Assembly: GCF_964340395.1 (NCBI RefSeq)
Contig: NC_135553.1
Coordinates: 20,586,949-20,614,448 of the forward strand
Reading direction: 5' to 3'
Length of the DNA stretch: 27,500 nucleotides
Origin: Glandiceps talaboti
Lineage: Eukaryota > Hemichordata > Enteropneusta > Spengelidae
The translations under genes were made by a program, and so were the position numbers. Below the pieces are notes generated by a model that ran no database searches, was not told the DNA's origin, and saw only the letters and a list, made by a program, of their open reading frames with translations. Below are positions 20,406 to 27,500 of the stretch, in pieces (within the stretch, counting starts at the first letter, position 1; the number at the start of each line of letters is the position of its first letter).

Positions 20406-23339
20406 CTATGAATTACTCAGGTGAGCCTTTAAAATTGATTTGAATCTATTCCTATCGGTGATGTCTTTAATGTGTCTTGGTAATAAATTCCAGTGATGAG
20501 TGGCTGCATATCTTATACTGTGCTTACTTTGTGTTAGGTTAACTTTGGGTACGTAGAAATTGCGATGTGTAGCGGAACGAGTAGAATAGGAATGTGAAAT
20601 TGTATCCAAATAGCGGTTTACATCATGGGCAAAGTGATTGTGTAACAAATCAAAAGTAAAGAGGCAGGTGTGAAATGAACAAAGTTTATGAATTGGTAAA
20701 ATATGTAGCTGTTTGAATAAAGGGTCAGTGTGTGCACGAAAGTCAGAGAAAGTGATAAGACGTGTAAATTTCTTTTGTAGTAAATATATTGGTTCCAAGA
20801 AAGAAGTGTAAGTATTCCCCCAGATTTCGACACAGTAGCTTATATGTGGAAGAATTAGGGAGTTGTACAATAACAGAAGAATAGATTTCGGAATAAAGTG
20901 TCGGAGTAGTGAGATAAGTCCGATCTTTGGGGCAATAGATTTGACAACTTTTTGGATGTGGGACTTCCAGTTAAAATTGATGTCAAGAGAAACTCCAAGA
21001 TACGTTGTCGAGGAGACGTTGTTCAATTCATTTCCATCTATTCCCAAACTACACTCTATGTTCACAGGTTTACGGGGTGTTTTGATGACCATGTAATTTG
21101 TTTTTTCAACATTGACCGTTAGTTTGTTCGCTCCACACCAGTCACACACCTTCTGAAAATCTACATTTATGTGGGTAAGATTAATCTCGTTTCCTTCGAT
21201 AGATTTGAATAAGTTAGTGTCATCTGCGAAAAGTCGAAACTGGAAGGAGTTGGTAGAATTTGCTATGTCGTTGATATATATTAAGAAAAGAATGGGGCCA
21301 AGAATCGATCCTTGTGGGACGCCACATTGAATGTGTTTATAGGGGGATGATACATTGTCAATGGTAACGTATTGCTGTCGGTTTGTGAGGTAGTTTTTAA
21401 ACCAATGTAGTGGAATGCCTCTTATGCCATAATGTTCTAATTTATGAATTAAAATGTCGTGGTTTATGGTATCAAATGCTTTCTTTAGGTCAATGAAAAT
21501 GCCGAAGGTGATGAATCCATTGTCTAGTTGTTCACTAATATCAGAGACCAGGTCTGCAAGGGCCAATTTTGTGTTATATTTTTTTCGGAATCCAAATTGT
21601 GTATCTAAAAGAATATGTTTAGTTTCAAGATAATTGATAAACTGTTTATTTACAAGTGACTCTATAATTTTACTAAATGTAGGGAGAATTGAAATTGGTC
21701 TATAGTTGCTGACGTTGTCAGCTGCACCTTTTTTATAAATTGGCATTATTTTGGCTATTTTTAAAGAATTTGGGACTATTCCTTGGCTCAGTGAACAATT
21801 AATGATGTGTGCAAGAGGACGAGCGATGATATGTGCAGCATGTGTGACAAGTCTTGGGTGAATATTGTCGTATCCAACAGCTTTACGTGGGTCTAAAGTT
21901 TTGATTTCATTTAAAACATCTTGTTCAGAAACAGGGTGGAAGAAGAAAGAGTTGAGATAGTTACCGTCGAGATATTGTGTGAATTTGGTGGCTGAAGTAA
22001 TATTTGATGCAAGGCTTGGACCAATGCTTGTGAAAAAGTCGTTAAATTCGTTCGCTATATCAGAACTTTCTGTCAGAGGATCATTGTTGGGCGTCGTTGA
22101 GATCAGTTTGCGTGGGTAGAGTTTGTTAGTCGATTTGTTCAGTACTTCGTTGATCACCTGCCACGTCTTGTTAATATTACCTTGGGCCCATCGAAATTTA
22201 TTGAAGTAATAACGTTTCTTTACCGACTTGAGGAGTTTTGTTAGAATATTTCTATATTTTTTGTACTTAAGTTTATAATTAACATTGTGGGGATTGTTTT
22301 TCATTTTTGTGAACAACCTATGTTTTGTACGTACTGATTTAAGTAGGCCGTTTGAGAGCCAGGGTTTGCGGATACTATTGGAATGGCGGGCGGTTTTGGT
22401 ATGAACGTGATTTGATACGATGTTATAAAATATGTTGTAAAAGGCTTCGTAGGCAATATTTGGGTCTGTGCAGTCATAGACAGGTTGCCAAGATGTAGCA
22501 TTCAAGTCAGATAAGAAAGCATCAGGGTTATAATTTTTAAAGTTAAGTATTTGGGCTGAGTTTGCTGGTTTCAGTATATGTTTGAGGTGGTTGATAATAC
22601 AAAAGATGGGATAGTGATCTGTGATGTCGGACTGAAGTGTACCACAGTTGATAAAATAGTTAGTGATATTTGTAAGGCAGTGATCAATGATTGTACTGGT
22701 GTTGTCGGTGATACGGGTGGCGGTGTTGATGATCTGGTAGAAATTATAGGATTTTAGAAGAGTATTGTACTGGATAGCAGGTGCGCTGTCAGTGGAAGTA
22801 TCAATGTTCACATCACCAAGAATTATGCAGGATTTACCTGAAGCAGACAGCTGGTCAAGACACGATTCAAGACTATGGAGGAATTCAAGATGTGGTGTGT
22901 TGGGTTTTCTGTAATTGACACCTACTATGATTGCTTTGTTATCAATGACAGTTTCTACAAAGATCGATTCACAGTGCATAATGCTGATGTTGTCAATACG
23001 GGTAAAAGATAGAGAATTGTGAACGTAAAGTGCTACTCCCCCACCCCTTGCAATTTCCCGGTTAGAAGTAATGAGTTGATACAATGGCAAGTTATAAAAA
23101 GAAGGATCTGAATTGTGATTTAACCAAGTTTCTGACAAACCAAGAAAATGAAAATTACAATCTAAGATATCTAAGAGAGATACTAGATCATCGTAGTGTT
23201 TAGCTAACGATCTGATATTCAAATGTAAAAAAGAAAACGAGTTTTGGGAGTAAGATGTACAAGTACCTTCATTGAACTGGTCTGTAGAGTAAAATGAACA
23301 TTTTGTTTTGTCTGGCAAAGAATCTGAGTTCAGTTCCAT
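20406..23339 (-). CDS. LINE ORF2: endonuclease-reverse transcriptase
   Basis: The 977-residue product nicks target DNA and copies element RNA at the nick. From the ATG at 23339, the AP-like endonuclease spans about 35-260: HLNIRSL (Asn41), LGLSETWLN (Glu70), ILGDVNID (175-178 being GDVN) and SDITDHYPIF (Asp242-His243). The reverse transcriptase spans about 470-740: NYRPISILPTFSKIIE, QFGFRKKYNT, FIDLKKAFDTINHD (catalytic Asp617), QCGVPQGSILGP (from 671) and FRLFADD (catalytic FADD 704-707), then thumb motifs KTNYMVI and YLGVSLD. The C-terminal part has no RNase H. The frame stays open six codons upstream to a GTG at 23357, but eukaryotic initiation there is unlikely, so I chose the first ATG. 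ORF1 ends 37 bases earlier. A possible three-codon ATG-CAG-TGA lies between the ORFs. No stop or frameshift is seen. Confidence 0.95.
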   Translation of the reverse strand: MELNSDSLPDKTKCSFYSTDQFNEGTCTSYSQNSFSFLHLNIRSLAKHYDDLVSLLDILDCNFHFLGLSETWLNHNSDPSFYNLPLYQLITSNREIARGGGVALYVHNSLSFTRIDNISIMHCESIFVETVIDNKAIIVGVNYRKPNTPHLEFLHSLESCLDQLSASGKSCIILGDVNIDTSTDSAPAIQYNTLLKSYNFYQIINTATRITDNTSTIIDHCLTNITNYFINCGTLQSDITDHYPIFCIINHLKHILKPANSAQILNFKNYNPDAFLSDLNATSWQPVYDCTDPNIAYEAFYNIFYNIVSNHVHTKTARHSNSIRKPWLSNGLLKSVRTKHRLFTKMKNNPHNVNYKLKYKKYRNILTKLLKSVKKRYYFNKFRWAQGNINKTWQVINEVLNKSTNKLYPRKLISTTPNNDPLTESSDIANEFNDFFTSIGPSLASNITSATKFTQYLDGNYLNSFFFHPVSEQDVLNEIKTLDPRKAVGYDNIHPRLVTHAAHIIARPLAHIINCSLSQGIVPNSLKIAKIMPIYKKGAADNVSNYRPISILPTFSKIIESLVNKQFINYLETKHILLDTQFGFRKKYNTKLALADLVSDISEQLDNGFITFGIFIDLKKAFDTINHDILIHKLEHYGIRGIPLHWFKNYLTNRQQYVTIDNVSSPYKHIQCGVPQGSILGPILFLIYINDIANSTNSFQFRLFADDTNLFKSIEGNEINLTHINVDFQKVCDWCGANKLTVNVEKTNYMVIKTPRKPVNIECSLGIDGNELNNVSSTTYLGVSLDINFNWKSHIQKVVKSIAPKIGLISLLRHFIPKSILLLLYNSLILPHISYCVEIWGNTYTSFLEPIYLLQKKFTRLITFSDFRAHTDPLFKQLHILPIHKLCSFHTCLFTFDLLHNHFAHDVNRYLDTISHSYSTRSATHRNFYVPKVNLTQSKHSIRYAATHHWNLLPRHIKDITDRNRFKSILKAHLSNS

Positions 23340-23376
23340 AAATATGTACAAGTTCACTGCATAAATGTTATATTAT

Positions 23377-24126
23377 TCAGACAATTCGGCTAAGATCTTG
23401 GGTTGTTGTTATACAGATAGCTGGGTCACCATTATTCTTCCTTGTATAGATCTTGCCGTTGTAGGTCCAGATGAACTTCCACTGCTTTGTGTTGCGTAGT
23501 TGGTTTGCCTCGTAGAATAGATGTTTATTTGTCGGGGTTAAGTTTTCATTGATATATAAACGGTTGTTATTTGTGTATCCGATGTTACGGGCGGTTTTGT
23601 CTTTAAGATGTTTCTTTGAGTTGTATAGTTTGTTGCGGACGGTACGTCGGACGAACTTAACGATAATGGTTGCAGGTTGTTGTTGACCCTGACGATTTGT
23701 TCTGCGTGGTAGACGGTGCGATATGTCTATATCGTCTGGTGAAATGTTCACCCCTGCAGCTGCAGCTACTCTTACCACGATGTCATCAGTATCTTCATCT
23801 TCTTCTTCAGGTAATCCCGACAATTCTAAGTTGTTTCTGCGGGTATACTGTTGCAGATCGTTAAGTTCGATTGTTGTCTTCGCGAGCTGTTCTTTCAATC
23901 CTTTGTTTTCATTTTTGAGGCTCTGGAGCTGTCGTGTAAATTCGTCAAACGAATTACTCACATAAGTGACAGACTGCTGTAGGTCTTGCAGTGTGCCTTC
24001 CATGTCAACGAGTTTATCAACTTTGGTAGTAAGGTTGAGAAGTGTAGCTTGGATGCCATCCAGTTTGGAGTTTTCCACTTTGTTACTCGCCTCTCGATCG
24101 TCATTGCCAGTGTCTATTTCGGCCAT
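23377..24126 (-). CDS. LINE ORF1: coiled-coil nucleic-acid-binding protein
   Basis: The 249-residue product has an acidic N-terminus (MAEIDTGNDDREASNK), a long coiled coil (about 22-95, heptad-like Leu/Ile spacing ending QYTRRNNLELSGLPE), and a C-terminal domain of the L1-ORF1p/FP25-like type. That domain shows DIDISHRLPRR (132-142), IIVKFVRRTVRNKLY (154-168) and a late block RLYINENLTPTNKHLFYEAN ... WKFIWTYNGKIYTRKN. Such proteins trimerise, bind element RNA and act as nucleic-acid chaperones. The frame continues upstream 38 codons through the CATA repeat to an ATG at 24240, giving a Thr-Tyr-Ile-His run. I start at 24126 because MAEID begins unique sequence and the upstream part is microsatellite. 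The stop (TGA) lies just before ORF2. Confidence 0.9.
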   Translation of the reverse strand: MAEIDTGNDDREASNKVENSKLDGIQATLLNLTTKVDKLVDMEGTLQDLQQSVTYVSNSFDEFTRQLQSLKNENKGLKEQLAKTTIELNDLQQYTRRNNLELSGLPEEEDEDTDDIVVRVAAAAGVNISPDDIDISHRLPRRTNRQGQQQPATIIVKFVRRTVRNKLYNSKKHLKDKTARNIGYTNNNRLYINENLTPTNKHLFYEANQLRNTKQWKFIWTYNGKIYTRKNNGDPAICITTTQDLSRIV

Positions 24127-24237
24127 CTTATGTATGTATGTAAGTATGTATGTAAGTATGTATGTATGTATGTATGTATGTATGTATGTATGTATGTATG
24201 TATGTATGTATGTATGTATGTATGTATGTATGTATGT
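24127..24237. repeat. (TATG)n microsatellite at the LINE 5' end
   Basis: About 27 TATG-type units, with two TAAG variants close to the LINE at about 24140 and 24152. It ends at GTCATTTACTGCC, where long repeat unit A resumes. Confidence 0.97.
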
Positions 24238-25363
24238 CATTTACTGCCTATGACCCTCATGTACACACATGCAATTTGATATGGGCTTCATCGTTCACCG
24301 AAATCTCTCAGTAGCTTGGAATCCATGCGGATTGGATTTTTACATTCGACTTTGTGATTTGAAAGACGAATGTATTCCAGGCTACGAAATCCGCAATAAT
24401 ATAAAGTTGTATCCTAGTTTTGATTGGAATGGATAAAATGTAGTTCATTATGTGTGCCTCGAAGTACACAACGTCATTTCCCCCAATTTACGTTGTTCTT
24501 GTGACTGAGGTCCCCGACTGAGGTCTTACAGTAAAATTCAGTTATATCAAATCAAGCTGTTTATCTCTTCATGTTTAAATAATTCTGACCTTTGTATATT
24601 TCCGACACTAAACGAAAGAGTATAAGTTAAATTTGCCAAACAATTCGACGAAATTTATATAGTTCGTTGAATTCCCAGGTCAGGAGTATATTCAAATATA
24701 GGTAGTGTTACCCATGTCAGTCATTTAGGGTCAGAGTTCGATATGGCCGTCGCTCAGTCGTATAACGATTTGCTGTCTCCAGCTTGTCTATTAAATTTGC
24801 GTATATTTCGGGACCATTTGATCAGCAGATAGTAATATTAGTCTACAAATAGCGAGTTGGATTATAGGTAAAGAAAACACGTCAAGCACGAATTAAGTAA
24901 AAAACCAAAATACTCGTAATGTAACACATTGCAAAAACGATATTGTGACTACATAATCTACGTGGATGCGTGACGAGCGCGTCAGGGGCTGTTCACGCGA
25001 AAGAGTGTAAAATGTGCATTTTCCGCACCTGTAGTTCCACTGTAAGTTACCCTCCTTACCTTTCAAATTTCTAGATTCTTTTAGTTATCAATATTATTGT
25101 CCCTGAGATTGGTTTTCGCGAAATAGATTGTCACGTGTTTGATTGAATAGTATCGGACGCATGTTCCAGGTAACGAGTGTTTACCGAGAAATTCGTCTCA
25201 TTGTTAAAATCTAAATTAGACTCATGCAGTTTCACATGAAATGATTAGTAAGATTTGTTTACATGTAAAACAAGAATAGACAATAATTCCATGAAGTCCC
25301 AGGTCCGAAGTCTTTAAATGTAAATGTAGTTCGTTTTACTACCAGTGTCAACCCTGGTCAATA
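24238..25363 (+). repeat. Long repeat unit copy A, part 2 (right of the LINE)
   Basis: Aligns with 26404-27500. Shared blocks are CATTTACTGCC, CATGTACACACATGCAATTT, ATCAAGCTGTTTATCTCTTC, GCCAAACAATTCGACGAAAT, TGTAACACATTGC, ATTGTGACTACATA, GAGAAATTCGTCTCATTGTT and ACAATAATTCCATGAAGTCC, in the same order. Copy B ends with the window at the point equivalent to 25363, so the unit may continue. Confidence 0.93.
24306..24391. mobile_element. Small inverted-repeat insertion in copy A, absent from copy B
   Basis: Copy A has about 100 bases lacking at the same place in copy B. The segment contains inverted ends GTAGCTTGGAAT (24311) and ATTCCAGGCTAC (ending 24385), and CGAAATC occurs on both sides (24299-24305, 24385-24391) as a possible target duplication. 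It is probably a tiny non-autonomous DNA element inserted after the duplication; alternatively copy B lost it. Confidence 0.5.
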
Positions 25364-25712
25364 GTTAGGAATTCACTGCAATCACCGGTGTCACCATCGG
25401 CCAAGCACGACAGACCTTTCCTCTCTGGGCCGGGAGGGGGCGGTAGTCCCACCCCAAGGGGATCCACCTTTTGTGCACCAGCGTAAAACACATAAACTGA
25501 ATCACCTTAACTTGGTATATTTTTTTTTGAAGTTTGACAATACTTCGAGTAATTAGTCATGTGCGTCAATTGCAGTGGAACTTAGTCTTTGTACACTAAC
25601 TTTAAATTGATCCAGAAATATATTTAAACGACATTTTCGTTGAAATATTAACAAATTGATTTTGTAACAACGTAAGATTTGGATGTTAAAACATGACGGT
25701 AATACAAAAGGT
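25364..25712. other. Spacer between the two long repeat copies
   Basis: No gene seen. It contains a GC-rich stretch GGGCCGGGAGGGGGCGG at about 25428-25444. It may be the distal end of unit A, which cannot be tested because copy B is cut by the window end. Confidence 0.5.
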
Positions 25713-26011
25713 AAACAATGTGTAAAACGTTTGTTAGTATACATACAATAACAAACATTCGACACATTTTATATTATTAATCATTTGCAATGTATTGAGT
25801 TACAAACACAAACTTGGTCAATGTGGTTTCACATTGATTTTTCAAGTTGGAAGCCATGATAAAATTGTTTTATAAATTAAAAATCCAAAATAAATATCCA
25901 GTCCTCATCCATATCGCTACTTTAAAGTCCTGTAATAGAGGAGAAACAAACGAACCCAAAAACCCACCCAAATAAATAAATAAATAAATAAACAAACAAA
26001 TACACACACAT

Positions 26012-26046
<35 letters not shown>

Positions 26047-27500
26047 AACACAAACAAACAAACAAACAAACAAACAAACACACACACACACACACACACA
26101 CACAAGAATACTTATAGGAATGAAGCGGTGAATGATAACAATTAAAATTCTATTTTTTCCTGAACTTACTAGTAAACGAACACTAAAGCAAGCACATACA
26201 CCACCACGTGTGCAATAGCCACTGTTCTACTAAAGTATTACTGACAAGGTTTACACTGAGACCAAAGTCTTCCCAACATTCTGACTGTGCATATAAACAA
26301 TTGCAGAGATTCATGTGGTCCCAGGATTTGTACGTTGCAAATGTAGGCATTGATAAAAAAAAATAACAGCTGTCTGTCTACGTCTGTCTCTCTGCCTGTC
26401 TTGTCATTTACTGCCTGTGTCCCCTCATGTACACACATGCAATTTTATATGAGATTCGTCGTTGCAATATTGCAAAGTTGTATCCAAGTTTTGGTTTGAA
26501 TGGACAAAGATTTATTCGTTGTGTATGCCTCGAAGTATGCAACTCCATCTATTCCCGGCCACAATTCAACGTTCTAACGCTGTTATTTTGACAAATCAAG
26601 CTGTTTATCTCTTCATGTTGAATATAATTCTGCCATTGTATTGTTTTCGTTTTATTTTTCCGAACCGAGTGTAATTTAAATTTGCCAAACAATTCGACGA
26701 AATGTATGTAGTACGGCGAATTCCTAGGTCACTGAGGAGTGTATTCAAATATAGGTCCTGTCAATCATTTGGGGTCAGAGTTCGATAGGGCCGTCTCTCA
26801 GTTGGTTTCAGCTTGCGTGCATATATTTCGGGAACAACTGACAGTAAACTTAACTGTAAAGATAGTCTATAAGCTTAAATAGCGAATTGGATCACATATA
26901 AAGAAAGCATTTCAAACATATGGTTTAAGAATGATAACAAAACATTCTTAGAGTCTTAATGTAACACATTGCTACCACTGATATGAAGTCGTTGATAAAT
27001 TCAAACATTTACATTTGTGTCACTAAACAACAATCAATCACATAAAACTGTATTGTGACTACATACAAAATCTACGTGGCGAGCGCGTCATGTCAAGGCT
27101 GTTCATGCTATGCGTATAAAAAATGTACATTTTCCACATTCTGTAGTTTCACTGTAAGTTATTACCCTCCTTCCCTAATTATCAATATTAGTGGCCCTGG
27201 ATTTTTTTTTCGTGAAAGACGTTGTCACGTGTTTGGTTGAATACTAATAGTATAGACGCAGTTCCAGGTAAATGTGCGTTTGTGATCTCCACATAGGTTT
27301 CATACGGAGAAATTCGTCTCATTGTTAAAAATTAAAGAATCAGACAGTTTCACCTGAAATGATGAGTAAGTTTCATTTACAGATAAAACAAAAATCGACA
27401 ATAATTCCATGAAGTCCCGGCCACAGAGTCCCAGGTCCGAAGTCTTTCAATGTATGTATAAATGTAGGTCGTTTTACTATCAGTGTCCACCCTGGTCAAT
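25713..27500 (+). repeat. Long repeat unit copy B (no LINE; runs off the window)
   Basis: Matches copy A part 1 then part 2 continuously, with neither the LINE nor (TATG)n. At the equivalent junction copy B reads CTGTCTCTCTGCCTGTCTTG followed by TCATTTACTGCC. It starts near a small palindrome, TGTGTAAAACGTTTGTTAGT ... ATAACAAACATTCGACACA, equivalent to the centre of the large palindrome of copy A. It carries about 75 bases at 26973-27048 that copy A lacks. No coding content. Confidence 0.93.
25972..26103. repeat. (AAAT)/(CAAA)/(CA)n compound microsatellite inside copy B
   Basis: AAAT units, ACAA units and two CA runs occupy the position equivalent to 19352-19439 of copy A. Confidence 0.95.

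Larger units (their letters stand above)
20060..24126 (-). mobile_element. CR1/L2-group non-LTR retrotransposon (LINE), apparently intact
   Basis: In minus-strand order this holds ORF1 (24126-23377), a 37-base gap to the ORF2 ATG, ORF2 (23339-20406), a 3' UTR of about 300 bases, AATAAA (20108-20103) and a (TTGAA)n/(TTCAA)n pentamer tail. There are no LTRs. The AP-like endonuclease, reverse transcriptase without RNase H, and pentameric tail fit the CR1/L2/Crack/Daphne assemblage; I cannot fix the clade by eye. Both main ORFs are open end to end, so this copy may be young. There is essentially no 5' UTR: the ORF1 ATG sits only a few bases from a (TATG)n repeat. Either the 5' end is lightly truncated, or the repeat belongs to the element. 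Target duplications cannot be resolved because both flanks are the same microsatellite. Confidence 0.93.

Noticed and set aside
23340-23357. GTG at 23357 as the ORF2 start
   Set aside because: A GTG start would be unusual in a eukaryote. The first ATG is six codons later at 23339, and no domain lies in the added residues.

Overview
The window looks like non-coding-rich genomic DNA of an animal, most likely an invertebrate. The support is one intact metazoan signalling gene (a CISH/SOCS2-type suppressor of cytokine signalling), one long two-ORF non-LTR retrotransposon, and AT-rich DNA crowded with microsatellites, minisatellites and small palindromic or inverted-repeat elements. There are no bacterial-style operons, ribosome binding sites, tRNAs or CRISPR arrays. 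I cannot name the phylum from sequence alone.

Layout. 1-3.4 kb: gene-poor DNA with a (CT)n/(AT)n tract, a seven-copy minisatellite of about 59 bp, and a large palindromic (TACA)n...(TGTA)n hairpin. 3.4-6.3 kb: the gene-bearing part. The SOCS coding region is on the minus strand (4635 to 3877). Around it are eight TTCNNNGAA sites (the STAT/GAS consensus), a possible alternative upstream coding exon (5990-5889) with a TATA-like box further upstream, and a possible first exon of a second minus-strand gene (3450-3386). 6.3-18.9 kb: no gene I can support. This stretch holds microsatellites, at least four copies of one small inverted-repeat element (family A, 9-bp target duplications), two copies of a second (family B, 9-10-bp duplication), a hairpin element at 11.8 kb, a G-quadruplex/hairpin block at 12.6 kb, a Z-DNA-prone tract and two long (AT)n tracts.

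18.9-27.5 kb: a repeat complex. A unit of about 1.8 kb occurs twice in the same orientation (copy A 19129-19857 plus 24238-25363; copy B 25713 to past the window end). A third, inverted fragment makes a large palindrome at 18965-19333. Copy A is split by an apparently intact CR1/L2-group LINE on the minus strand: ORF1 (coiled coil plus L1-ORF1p/FP-like domain), ORF2 (AP-like endonuclease plus reverse transcriptase), an AATAAA signal and a (TTGAA)n tail. The LINE has (TATG)n repeats on both sides. Copy B supplies a natural empty site without LINE or (TATG)n, so the insertion event can be reconstructed.

How the parts work together: the SOCS protein would be an SH2-bearing substrate receptor for an elongin B/C-cullin 5 ubiquitin ligase that damps JAK-STAT signalling. 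The clustered STAT-type motifs fit a negative feedback loop, but that is inference. LINE ORF1 and ORF2 would form the retrotransposition particle and could in principle mobilise other transcripts in trans.
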